Source: an uncultured Flavobacteriales bacterium
GTDB taxonomy: Bacteria; Bacteroidota; Bacteroidia; Flavobacteriales_D; Sanyastnellaceae
Reading direction: 5' to 3'
DNA: 20,837 nt
NCBI GenBank assembly: GCA_937967465.1
Contig: CALBSW010000084.1
Coordinates: forward strand, 1-20,837
In this document: positions 6,690 through 14,216 of the stretch, one piece after another
How positions within the stretch are numbered: the first letter of the stretch is position 1
Layout: each line of letters begins with the position of its first letter
Program-made: the position numbers and the translations under genes
The notes under the pieces: model-generated
Seen by the model: the letters and a program-made list of their open reading frames with translations, nothing else
Database searches by the model: none
Told to the model about the DNA's origin: nothing

Positions 6690-7781
6690 ATGGAGACATT
6701 GACCCGTGAACACCTGCTCGACACCCTGTCCGGGGTGATGGAGCCGGACCTCGGCAAGGACATCATCACGCTCAACCTCGTCGAGCTGCTCGAGATGGAG
6801 GAGAAAGAGGGGGCGTGGACCCTGCGCCTGCGGGTGAAGTCGTCCAGCCCCGCCATGCACGCCCGCCAGCGCATGCGGGAAGCGGTCGAGTTTGCCCTCG
6901 AAAAACTCGCCACCCGACTTGGGACGGCCATCGAAGTTGACGTGGAGGTGGTGGCCTTGTCCGAGGAGGAGCGCACGCTGGATACCCGCAAGGTGCTGCC
7001 GGGCGTCCAACACGTCATCGCCATCGCTTCCGGAAAGGGCGGCGTGGGCAAAAGCACGGTGACGGCCAACCTCGCCGTGGAGCTGGCCCGCCGCGGCCAT
7101 CGCGTGGGCCTCATCGATGCGGACATCCATGGCCCGAGCATGCCGACCATGTTCGATGTGGTCCGGGAAAAGCCCGAGCCCGTCGAGAAGGAGGGCAAAC
7201 CCCTCATCGGCCCCGTCGAAGCGCATGGCGTCAAGCTGCTGAGCATCGGATTCTTTGCCGATCCCGACCAAGCCATTGTCTGGCGGGGCCCCATGGCCTC
7301 CAAGGCGCTGGGCCAGCTGTTCACCGACGGGGATTGGGGCGAATTGGATTACCTGCTCGTCGACCTTCCTCCGGGAACGGGGGACGTGCATTTGTCGCTG
7401 GTCCAAGTGGCGCCGCTCAGCGGCGTGGTGGTCGTGAGCACCCCACAGGACATCGCCCTGGCCGATGCCCGGAAAGGGGTGAGCATGTTCCAACTCGAGA
7501 GCATCAACGTGCCGGTCCTCGGATTGGTCGAGAACATGGCCTATTTCACGCCGCCCGACTTGCCGGACCGCAAGTACCACCTCTTCGGGCGGGATGGCGT
7601 CAAGCGGTATGCCGAGGCGTCCGGAACCCCGTTCCTCGGGGAGTTGCCGCTGGTGCAGGCCATCCGGGAAGCGGGAGATGCCGGCCGACCGGCTGCCCTG
7701 CAGGAAGGCACGGAGGCCGCCAAGGCCATTGCGGCCGTCACGGACCGGTTGCTCGAGGAATTGGACCGCCGTCCGGCGTAA
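6690..7781 (+). CDS. mrp: Mrp/NBP35-family Fe-S cluster carrier ATPase
   Basis: A 363-residue protein. Residues 1-95 form a MIP18/DUF59-like domain. A deviant Walker A 'GKGGVGKST' (115-123) begins the P-loop ATPase, followed by 'LIDADIHGPSMP' and 'VDLPPGTGD'. Mrp (ApbC) carries Fe-S clusters to target proteins in the cytoplasm. The C-terminal CxxC that ligates the cluster in many Mrp proteins is absent: after 'ENMAYFT' the sequence runs 'PPDLPDRKYHLFG' with no cysteine. This variant is, to my recollection, usual in Bacteroidota. The gene lies 3 bases after the ATL gene and 8 bases before a NifU-domain gene, supporting an Fe-S maturation unit. Confidence 0.94.
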   Translation: METLTREHLLDTLSGVMEPDLGKDIITLNLVELLEMEEKEGAWTLRLRVKSSSPAMHARQRMREAVEFALEKLATRLGTAIEVDVEVVALSEEERTLDTRKVLPGVQHVIAIASGKGGVGKSTVTANLAVELARRGHRVGLIDADIHGPSMPTMFDVVREKPEPVEKEGKPLIGPVEAHGVKLLSIGFFADPDQAIVWRGPMASKALGQLFTDGDWGELDYLLVDLPPGTGDVHLSLVQVAPLSGVVVVSTPQDIALADARKGVSMFQLESINVPVLGLVENMAYFTPPDLPDRKYHLFGRDGVKRYAEASGTPFLGELPLVQAIREAGDAGRPAALQEGTEAAKAIAAVTDRLLEELDRRPA

Positions 7782-7789
7782 ATTGCGGC

Positions 7790-8065
7790 ATGGCCCAAGC
7801 CCACCAGGACCAGGAGGCATTGCGGGAGCGGATTGACCGCGCCCTCGACGAGTTGCGCCCGTTCCTCCGTTCGGACGGCGGCGACATCACCGTGATGGCC
7901 GTCAAAGAGGACCTCACCGTGGAGGTGGAGCTGCAAGGTGCCTGTGCCCATTGTGCCCAGGCGGCCATGACCATGCGGGCCGGCGTGGAGGAGGCCGTGC
8001 GCCGCGCCGTGCCGGAAGTGACGCAGGTTGTGGCGGTCAACATGCCGGCTTCCGCGCAGGCTTGA
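7790..8065 (+). CDS. NifU C-terminal domain (Nfu-type) Fe-S scaffold protein
   Basis: A 91-residue single-domain protein. It has the Nfu hallmark: the 'RSDGGDI' strand (27-33) followed by 'GACAHCAQAAMT' with the CxxC pair C52 and C55, which bridges a [4Fe-4S] cluster between two subunits. The helix 'MRAGVEEAVRRAVPEV' completes the fold. It would store or hand on clusters in the cytoplasm, probably with Mrp encoded 8 bases upstream. The ATG at 7790 was chosen because the fold begins just after it and it follows the mrp stop; the same frame runs further upstream only as shadow sequence inside mrp. Confidence 0.92.
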   Translation: MAQAHQDQEALRERIDRALDELRPFLRSDGGDITVMAVKEDLTVEVELQGACAHCAQAAMTMRAGVEEAVRRAVPEVTQVVAVNMPASAQA

Positions 8066-8111
8066 ACACGTCCGCCTTGTGGTTGTTGCACGCCCGGAAG
8101 GCGTTCAATCC

Positions 8112-8119
8112 TACCTTCG
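8112..8119 (+). promoter_or_regulatory. TAnnTTTG-like -7 element before the ferredoxin reductase gene
   Basis: TACCTTCG, one mismatch from the Bacteroidota -7 consensus, lies 13 bases before the ATG at 8133 in the 67-base gap after the NifU-domain gene. This is the only sizeable gap in the 5641-9469 gene run, so a separate promoter for the reductase-ferredoxin pair is plausible. TTGTTG at 8083-8088 lies 23 bases upstream, somewhat too far for a standard -33 element. Confidence 0.35.
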
Positions 8120-8132
8120 TTCCCGCAAACTC

Positions 8133-9140
8133 ATGATCCAAACGGACATTCTCATCATCGGTGCCGGTCCCTGCGGCCTGTTCACCGTGTTCGAAGCCGG
8201 GCTTCTCAAGCTCAAGTGCCACCTGATTGATGCACTGCCGCAGGCAGGAGGGCAATGCGCCGAGATCTACCCGAAGAAGCCCATTTTCGACATCCCAGCC
8301 TACCCCGAAATCCTGGCGGGTGACCTCGTCGATCGGTTGATGGAGCAGGCGGCACCGTTCAAGCCGGGATTCACCCTGGGCGAACGTGCCGAGACCATCG
8401 AAAAGGACGACGAAGGACAATTCATCCTGACGACCAACCGGGGGACCGTCCACCGTGCCCCCATCATCGCCATCGCCGGCGGACTTGGCTGTTTCGAGCC
8501 GCGCAAGCCTCCGGTGGAACGGTTGGCGGACTACGAGGACCACGGGGTGGAATACATCATCAAGGACCCCGAATTCTACCGCGACAAGAAGGTGGTCATC
8601 AGCGGTGGGGGCGACAGTGCCCTCGACTGGACCAACTTCCTGGCCGATGGTGTGGCTTCCGAAGTGACCTTGGTGCACCGCCGGGAGGGATTCCGGGGCC
8701 ACCCCGACAGTGTGCAGAAGGTGCTGGACCTCGCCGGTGAAGGCAAGATCCGCCTGCTGACCAATGGCGAAGTCAACGGGGTTCGGGGAGACGGCCGTTT
8801 GGAAGGGGTCACCGTCAAGCACAAGACCGAAGGAGACATCGAGCTGGATTGCGACCATTGGGTGCCACTGTTCGGCCTCAGCCCCAAGCTGGGACCGATT
8901 GCAGACTGGAACCTCAACATCACCAAGAACGCCATCGAGGTCGACACCTTCGATTACAGCACCAATGTCGAGGGCATTTATGCCATTGGCGACATCAACA
9001 CCTATCCCGGCAAGCTCAAGCTCATCCTGTGTGGCTTCCACGAGGCCACGCTGATGGTGCAGAGTGCCTTCAAGCGCATTTACCCCGACAAGAACCTCGT
9101 ACTGAAGTACACGACGGTCAACGGGGTCAACGGATTCTGA
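8133..9140 (+). CDS. Ferredoxin--NADP(+) reductase, thioredoxin-reductase type
   Basis: A 335-residue flavoprotein with two dinucleotide folds. The FAD site is 'GAGPCG' (10-15) with 'QAGGQC' (37-42) following. The NADPH site is 'GGGDSA' (158-163) with 'HRREGFRGH'. The second FAD motif 'YAIGDINTYPGKLKLI' is near 303-318. The redox-active CxxC of true thioredoxin reductases is missing, which places it with TrxR-like ferredoxin-NADP reductases of the Bacillus YumC / Chlorobium type. It would move electrons between NADPH and ferredoxin. A [2Fe-2S] ferredoxin gene follows 2 bases later, which strongly supports the call. The ATG at 8133 starts directly at the first FAD strand. Confidence 0.92.
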   Translation: MIQTDILIIGAGPCGLFTVFEAGLLKLKCHLIDALPQAGGQCAEIYPKKPIFDIPAYPEILAGDLVDRLMEQAAPFKPGFTLGERAETIEKDDEGQFILTTNRGTVHRAPIIAIAGGLGCFEPRKPPVERLADYEDHGVEYIIKDPEFYRDKKVVISGGGDSALDWTNFLADGVASEVTLVHRREGFRGHPDSVQKVLDLAGEGKIRLLTNGEVNGVRGDGRLEGVTVKHKTEGDIELDCDHWVPLFGLSPKLGPIADWNLNITKNAIEVDTFDYSTNVEGIYAIGDINTYPGKLKLILCGFHEATLMVQSAFKRIYPDKNLVLKYTTVNGVNGF

Positions 9141-9142
9141 CC

Positions 9143-9469
9143 ATGTCCACCATCCGCCTCACCGTCATCGACCGCGAGGGCGTCTCCCACGACCTGGAGG
9201 CCCCCACCGACATGAACATGAACGTCATGGAGCTCTGCAAGAGCGCCGAGTTGCCCGTCGAGGGCACCTGTGGCGGCATGGCCATGTGCGCGAGTTGCCA
9301 CTGCTACGTGGAGGACGCCAAAGCTGCAGACCTCGCCGAGAAGTCAGACGATGAGGAGGACATGCTGGACGAAGCCTTCCACGTGGAGGACAACAGCCGC
9401 CTCGGGTGCCAATTGCACCTCAAGGACGACATGGATGGCATGGTCATCCGCCTTGCCCCGGTCGGCTGA
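9143..9469 (+). CDS. [2Fe-2S] ferredoxin, adrenodoxin/Isc type
   Basis: A 108-residue ferredoxin. The cluster ligands fit the pattern C43-x5-C49-x2-C52 ... C89, seen in 'GTCGGMAMCASCHCYV' and 'RLGCQLHL'. The acidic helix at about 63-81 ('DLAEKSDDEEDMLDEA') corresponds to the partner-binding helix of adrenodoxin-like ferredoxins. It is the likely electron-transfer partner of the reductase encoded 2 bases upstream, and may feed Fe-S cluster assembly or reductive biosynthesis. Its TGA directly abuts the TGA of the convergent phosphatase gene: the two stops together read TGATCA (9467-9472), with no intergenic base. Confidence 0.95.
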   Translation: MSTIRLTVIDREGVSHDLEAPTDMNMNVMELCKSAELPVEGTCGGMAMCASCHCYVEDAKAADLAEKSDDEEDMLDEAFHVEDNSRLGCQLHLKDDMDGMVIRLAPVG

Positions 9470-10240
9470 TCAGAACAACGTCGGATTCCGGGCCGATTCC
9501 GCGAGCTGGTGGACCATCGGGTGGGTCCGTGCTGCGGCAAGGGCGTCGATGTGCCGCATGCCGTGGGCGTCGGTGCCGAGAAGGGACACCCAGCCGCGCT
9601 CGATGCAGGTTTCGGCGGCCTGTTGGACCTCAGGGCCATACGCCCCCACAATCGAGGCCGCATTGACCTGAAGCCATACGCCCTGTTCAGCCAAGTCTCC
9701 GAACCGGTGCAGTTCTCCGTGCCAATAGGGGTAGCGCTCAATGTGGGCCATCACGGGTTGGAGGCCGCGCACTTGCACTTCGAAGAGGAATTCGCGAAGC
9801 AGTCCATCATCCGGAGGGGCGCCGAAGGCCAATTCGAACAGCAGCCGTCCTCCAGGCGCAAGGAGATCTTCGGCGTTCGCCACTTTCTCGAGGAGTGAGG
9901 CGTCCAGGAAGTACTCGGCGCCAAGGGCAAGCTGGAAATGGGGGTGCTTGTTGGAAACCGCTTCCCGCAGTTGCGCAAACGCCGGCTCGAGGGTGTTGCG
10001 GTCGTTTGGGTAGGTCCCCGCCATGACGTGCGGGGTGGTCACAGCGCCTTGGTATCCCAGTCCGACCAGGCCATCGATCATCTCCATGGCGGCTTCGAGA
10101 TCCGGTGCACCATCGTCGACACCGGGCACGAGGTGACTGTGGTAATCGAAGCGGAAGGCAGACAAGTCCAGCGGTGCAAGGTCCACTGGTCGCGGAGCAG
10201 TTGCTCCATCCCGTCGAAACCACCTCGAGAACCAGCCCAT
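9470..10240 (-). CDS. PHP-type protein-tyrosine phosphatase, CpsB/CapC/YwqE family
   Basis: A 256-residue metal-dependent phosphatase of the PHP fold. Metal-binding motifs are visible in order: 'DYHSHLVPGVDDG' (H34, H36, D42, D43), 'TTPHV' (H71), 'GAEY' (E109), 'AHIERYPY' (H166, E168) and 'TDAHG' (D224, H226). CpsB-type enzymes dephosphorylate the tyrosine kinase that controls polymerisation and export of capsule or exopolysaccharide. The gene is last in the polysaccharide cluster; its ATG overlaps the rfbB stop by one base. No matching tyrosine kinase is in the window. The start at 10240 ('MGWFSRWFRR') is supported by that overlap; a longer frame upstream lies inside rfbB. Confidence 0.9.
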   Translation of the reverse strand: MGWFSRWFRRDGATAPRPVDLAPLDLSAFRFDYHSHLVPGVDDGAPDLEAAMEMIDGLVGLGYQGAVTTPHVMAGTYPNDRNTLEPAFAQLREAVSNKHPHFQLALGAEYFLDASLLEKVANAEDLLAPGGRLLFELAFGAPPDDGLLREFLFEVQVRGLQPVMAHIERYPYWHGELHRFGDLAEQGVWLQVNAASIVGAYGPEVQQAAETCIERGWVSLLGTDAHGMRHIDALAAARTHPMVHQLAESARNPTLF

Positions 10241-11322
10241 CAGCGGTCGCCGTATTGCTGCTCGTAATAGTCGCGGTACGCCCCGCTCGTCACGTTTTCG
10301 AGCCAAGCCTCATTGTTCAGGTACCAGTCGATGGTCTTGGCCAAGCCCTCCTCGAACGTGATGGACGGGCGCCACCCCAGGTCCTCGCGGAGCTTTGTGG
10401 GGTCGATGGCATAGCGCATGTCGTGGCCCGCCCGATCGGTGACATAGGTGATCAGTTGTTCGGTCTCTCCCTCGGTGCGGCCCAACTTGGCGTCGAGCTG
10501 GCGACACATGAGGCGGATGAGGTCGATGTTGCGCCACTCGTTCTCTCCCCCGATGTTGTAGGTCTCGCCGTTGGCACCTTTCGTGATGATCACCTCGAGG
10601 GCGGCGGCGTGGTCTTCCACCCAAAGCCAATCCCGGACGTTCACGCCCTGGCCGTAGACCGGCAGGGGCTTCTTCTGGACGGCGTTGCGGATGAAGAGGG
10701 GGATGAGCTTCTCGGGGAATTGAAAGGAACCGTAGTTGTTGGAGCAGTTGGACAGCACCACGGGCATGCCGTAGGTGTGGTGCCAAGCCCGAACGATGTG
10801 GTCGCTCGCGGCCTTGGAAGAACTGTACGGACTCCTCGGGTCGTAGGCGGTGTCTTCGGTGAAGAACCCGGTGTCGCCCAGCGAGCCGTAGACCTCGTCG
10901 GTCGATACATGGTGGAAGCGCTTACCGGTCAGGCCACCTTCTGAGTCCGCCCAGGCGGCCCGCGCCGCGGACAGCATGGAGGCCGTGCCCATGATGTTGG
11001 TCTCGAGGAAGGCCATCGGGCCGGAAATGCTCCGGTCGACATGGCTCTCGGCGGCGAGGTGCATCACGCTGTCCACGTTTTCCTCCTTCATCAAGGCCGT
11101 CACCCCATCTGTGTCGCGGATGTCCATTTTCACGAACCGGTGGTTCGGGGCGCGTTCGATGTCCGTCAGGTTGGCGAGGTTGCCAGCATAGGTCAATGCG
11201 TCGAGGTTGATGACGCGGACATCGGGATGCTGTGTCACCCCCCGGGGCACAACATGCGAGCCGATGAAACCCGCACCGCCGGTGACGAGCAGGACCTTGG
11301 GGGAATGCTGGGTGTCGGCCAT
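10240..11322 (-). CDS. rfbB: dTDP-glucose 4,6-dehydratase RfbB/RmlB
   Basis: A 360-residue extended short-chain dehydrogenase. It has 'GGAGFIGSH' (15-23) for NAD, 'STDEVYG' (140-146, with the dehydratase's Asp-Glu pair) and the catalytic 'YSSSK' (Y166, K170). The further signatures 'HLAAESHVDRSI' and 'RDWLWVEDHAAA' are typical of RfbB rather than of epimerases. It converts dTDP-glucose to dTDP-4-keto-6-deoxyglucose, the branch point to rhamnose and other deoxysugars. The usual partners rfbA, rfbC and rfbD are not in the window. It starts one base after the upstream dehydrogenase stop and overlaps the phosphatase gene by one base. Confidence 0.94.
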   Translation of the reverse strand: MADTQHSPKVLLVTGGAGFIGSHVVPRGVTQHPDVRVINLDALTYAGNLANLTDIERAPNHRFVKMDIRDTDGVTALMKEENVDSVMHLAAESHVDRSISGPMAFLETNIMGTASMLSAARAAWADSEGGLTGKRFHHVSTDEVYGSLGDTGFFTEDTAYDPRSPYSSSKAASDHIVRAWHHTYGMPVVLSNCSNNYGSFQFPEKLIPLFIRNAVQKKPLPVYGQGVNVRDWLWVEDHAAALEVIITKGANGETYNIGGENEWRNIDLIRLMCRQLDAKLGRTEGETEQLITYVTDRAGHDMRYAIDPTKLREDLGWRPSITFEEGLAKTIDWYLNNEAWLENVTSGAYRDYYEQQYGDR

Positions 11323-11323
11323 G

Positions 11324-12637
11324 TCAGAAGCTCCAGTAGTTCAGCTCCGAAGAGAGGTGGCGATAAATGCCCTTGATGTCCACGAGGAAGCCCCGCTCCG
11401 GGTCCTTGAACAAACGCTGGAAGGACCCTGCATCGTATCCGATGTAGTCCGCGTGGTTGACGGCCACGATGACGGCGTCATAGGCCGCTTCTGCGGGCGC
11501 CTCTTCCAAAGTGACCCCGTACTCGTGGTCCACTTGGTCCGGTGCGGCGAAGGGGTCCACGACATCGGTCTCGACGTTGAAGGAGCGCAACTCCCGGATC
11601 ACGTCGAACACCTTGGAGTTGCGGATGTCGGCGACGTTTTCCTTGAAGGTCACCCCCATGACGAGCACCTTCGCCTCCAGGGGGTTGACGCCTTTCTCCA
11701 AGAGGCGCTTGACGACTTGCTTTCCGGCGTAGTAGCCCATGCTGTCGTTGACGTACCTGCCGGAGTTGATGACCTTGGCGTGGTAGCCCAATTTCTCGGC
11801 GCGCCACGTCAGGTAGTAGGGGTCGACGCCGATGCAGTGGCCTCCGACGAGGCCGGGGGTGAACTTGAGGAAGTTCCACTTCGTTCCGGCGGCTTCGAGC
11901 ACCTCGAAGGTGTTGATGCCCACCCGGTTGAAGATGATGCTGAGTTCGTTGATCAGCGCAATGTTGACGTCGCGCTGCGTGTTCTCGATGATCTTGGAAG
12001 CCTCGGCGACCTTGATGCTGGAGGCGCGGTGGGTGCCGGCTTTGACCACCAGGTCGTAGGTCCGGGCGATCACGTCGAGGCTTTCGTCATCGCTTCCGCT
12101 CACCACCTTCACGATGGTCTCGATGGTGTTCACCTTGTCGCCCGGATTGATGCGCTCCGGGCTGTAGCCGACTTTGAAATCTTTCCCGAAGGTCAATCCG
12201 CTGCGTTCCTCGAGCACCGGGACGCAGTCCTCCTCCGTGCAGCCGGGGTACACTGTGGATTCGTAGACCACATAGTCGCCCGGTGACAGTGCGTCGCCCA
12301 CGGTGCGGGACGCCGAAATGAGGGGGGTCAAATCGGGTTGGTTGGTCGCGTTGATGGGCGTGGGAACCGCCACCACATAGAATTGCGCCGCCTTGAGGTC
12401 GGCAGGATCGGCCGTGAAGGTGATGTCACATCCCTCGAAGGCAGCGGCTTCAAGCTCTTCGCTGGGGTCGATGCCCTGCTTCATTTGCTCGACCCGTCCG
12501 GCGTGGATGTCGAACCCGATGACGCGGATGTGGCGGGCAAAGGCCAGGGCAATGGGCAGGCCGACATACCCGAGGCCGATGACGGCGAGGGTGGCGTCCT
12601 TGTCCAGCAGGCGCTGGTGAAGATCATTCGTGCTCAT
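11324..12637 (-). CDS. UDP-HexNAc 6-dehydrogenase (WbpA/WbpO/TviB type)
   Basis: A 437-residue nucleotide-sugar 6-dehydrogenase. The NAD motif is 'GLGYVG' (21-26). The catalytic Cys268 lies in 'GGHCIGVDPYYLTWRAEKLG', the pattern seen in enzymes for N-acetylated sugars (WbpA, WbpO, TviB, Vi antigen) rather than the '[10 protein letters not shown]' of glucose enzymes. It would oxidise UDP-GlcNAc or UDP-GalNAc to the uronate. Its neighbour WbpD acts later on UDP-GlcNAc-derived uronates, favouring a WbpA role; WbpO/TviB is the alternative. The ATG overlaps the wbpD stop (ATGA, 12634-12637). It is clearly distinct from the other dehydrogenase, Ugd, in the same cluster. Confidence 0.9.
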   Translation of the reverse strand: MSTNDLHQRLLDKDATLAVIGLGYVGLPIALAFARHIRVIGFDIHAGRVEQMKQGIDPSEELEAAAFEGCDITFTADPADLKAAQFYVVAVPTPINATNQPDLTPLISASRTVGDALSPGDYVVYESTVYPGCTEEDCVPVLEERSGLTFGKDFKVGYSPERINPGDKVNTIETIVKVVSGSDDESLDVIARTYDLVVKAGTHRASSIKVAEASKIIENTQRDVNIALINELSIIFNRVGINTFEVLEAAGTKWNFLKFTPGLVGGHCIGVDPYYLTWRAEKLGYHAKVINSGRYVNDSMGYYAGKQVVKRLLEKGVNPLEAKVLVMGVTFKENVADIRNSKVFDVIRELRSFNVETDVVDPFAAPDQVDHEYGVTLEEAPAEAAYDAVIVAVNHADYIGYDAGSFQRLFKDPERGFLVDIKGIYRHLSSELNYWSF

Positions 12638-13236
12638 GATGCAGAATCAATGGGGTGTACGGCTCCATCGCGGAGCGCATAAGTGTGGCCGGACTCAGGG
12701 CACGTGGCCATGCCCTGATCATCGAATTCGAGGCGATGTCCATAGGCACTCATCCAGCCCACTTGGCGGGCCGGGTTGCCGAGCACCAGCGCATGGGCGG
12801 GGACGTCCTTGGTCACCACCGCTCCGGCGCCGATGAACGCGTAGGGGCCGATGTCATGTCCGCACACGATGGTGGCATTGGCGCCGATGGAGGCCCCGCG
12901 TCCAACGCGTGTCTGGGCGTATTGGCCACGGCGAACCACGGCACTGCGGGGGTTGGTGATGTTGGTGAACACACAGCTCGGCCCAAGGAAGACATCGTCC
13001 TCACAGGTCACGCCGGTGTACAGGCTGACGTTGTTCTGGACCTTGCAGTTGCGGCCGAGAACGACGTCTGGACTGATGACCACGTTCTGTCCGATGTTGC
13101 ATCCTTCGCCCAACGCCGCCCCCGGCATGATGTGCGAAAAGTGCCAGATGCGGGTCCCGGATCCGATGGAACATCCGTCGTCGATGACCGCACTCTCGTG
13201 GGCAAACCATCCGTCGTGTTCCACCAGTCCACTCAT
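12634..13236 (-). CDS. wbpD: WbpD-like UDP-aminouronate N-acetyltransferase
   Basis: A 200-residue left-handed beta-helix acyltransferase with hexapeptide repeats through residues 15-155. Distinctive stretches are '[14 protein letters not shown]', '[12 protein letters not shown]', '[10 protein letters not shown]', '[13 protein letters not shown]' and '[14 protein letters not shown]', which together match WbpD/WlbB. These acetylate the 3-amino group of UDP-2-acetamido-3-amino-2,3-dideoxy-glucuronate, giving UDP-2,3-diacetamido-glucuronate for O-antigen or related glycans. The family assignment is from memory of these motifs. It overlaps uxs (4 bases) and the next dehydrogenase (4 bases). A C-terminal tail at 165-200 contains one Cys and may be a short extra fold. 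Confidence 0.88.
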   Translation of the reverse strand: MSGLVEHDGWFAHESAVIDDGCSIGSGTRIWHFSHIMPGAALGEGCNIGQNVVISPDVVLGRNCKVQNNVSLYTGVTCEDDVFLGPSCVFTNITNPRSAVVRRGQYAQTRVGRGASIGANATIVCGHDIGPYAFIGAGAVVTKDVPAHALVLGNPARQVGWMSAYGHRLEFDDQGMATCPESGHTYALRDGAVHPIDSAS

Positions 13237-14216
13237 TTGCTGTAGGAGGTGAAATCCTTGTGTTCGGTCTTGCGCAGGTCCGCTTCGGAGAGGCCCTTGA
13301 AGTAGTCGTAGGTGATGGCCAACCCTTCCGCCCGGCCCACTTTCGGGGTCCAGTCCAACACCTCTTTGGCGCGGGAAATGTCCGGTCGCCGTTGTTTCGG
13401 GTCGTCCTGGGGCAGGGGCTTGTAGATCACCTTCTGGTCCGTACCGGTCAGGGAGATGATCTCTTCGGCGAAGTCGGCGATGCTGATTTCGTCGGGGTTG
13501 CCCACATTGACGGGGCGGGTTTCGTCGGACAGGAGGAGGCGGTAAATGCCCTCCACCAGATCGTCGACATAACAGAAGCTCCGCGTTTGACTGCCATCCC
13601 CAAACACCGTGAGGTCCTCTCCCCGCAGGGCTTGGCCGATGAAGGCGGGCAGCACCCGGCCATCGTTGAGGCGCATGCGGGGACCGTAGGTGTTGAAGAT
13701 CCGCACGATGCGGGTCTCGAGTCCATGGAAGGTGTGGTAGGCCATGGTCATGGCCTCTTGGAAGCGTTTGGCTTCATCGTACACCCCCCGGGGCCCGACA
13801 GGGTTGACGTGGCCCCAGTACTCTTCATGTTGCGGGTGCACCTCCGGGTCACCGTAGACCTCGCTGGTGCTGGCGATGAGCATTCTGGCCCCTTTGACCC
13901 GCGCCAGGCCCAGACAATTGTGCACCCCGAGTGACCCCACCTTGAGGGTTTGGATCGGGATTTTCAGATAGTCAATGGGACTGGCCGGAGAGGCGAAATG
14001 GAGGATGTAGTCGAGTTCACCCTTGACATGGATGAACTGGCTGACATCGTGGTGGTGGAACTCGAACCGGTCGAGGCCCATCAGGTGCTCGATGTTGCGG
14101 AGGTCCCCCGTGATGAGGTTGTCCATGCCGATCACATGGCAGCCTTCTGCCACGAACCGGTCGCAGAGGTGGGAGCCGAGGAACCCTGCGGCTCCTGTGA
14201 TCAGGACCCGTTTCAT
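13233..14216 (-). CDS. uxs: UDP-glucuronate decarboxylase (UDP-xylose synthase)
   Basis: A 327-residue extended short-chain dehydrogenase. It has 'GAAGFLGSH' (8-16) for NAD, 'STSEVYG' (116-122, including the decarboxylase Glu119) and 'YDEAK' (Y146, K150). 'HFASPASP' and '[14 protein letters not shown]' are further UXS-type signatures. It converts UDP-glucuronate to UDP-xylose. The gene is directly coupled to ugd, which makes its substrate (ATGA overlap at 14213-14216), and this strongly supports the call. The start at 14216 begins the Rossmann strand; the longer upstream frame is an Arg/His-rich shadow of ugd. Confidence 0.92.
   Translation of the reverse strand: MKRVLITGAAGFLGSHLCDRFVAEGCHVIGMDNLITGDLRNIEHLMGLDRFEFHHHDVSQFIHVKGELDYILHFASPASPIDYLKIPIQTLKVGSLGVHNCLGLARVKGARMLIASTSEVYGDPEVHPQHEEYWGHVNPVGPRGVYDEAKRFQEAMTMAYHTFHGLETRIVRIFNTYGPRMRLNDGRVLPAFIGQALRGEDLTVFGDGSQTRSFCYVDDLVEGIYRLLLSDETRPVNVGNPDEISIADFAEEIISLTGTDQKVIYKPLPQDDPKQRRPDISRAKEVLDWTPKVGRAEGLAITYDYFKGLSEADLRKTEHKDFTSYSK

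Noticed and set aside
13233..13260. GGAGGT-like sequence near the wbpD start as a ribosome binding site
   Set aside because: It is on the plus strand; the coding (minus) strand reads ACCTCC, so it cannot act as a Shine-Dalgarno sequence for wbpD.
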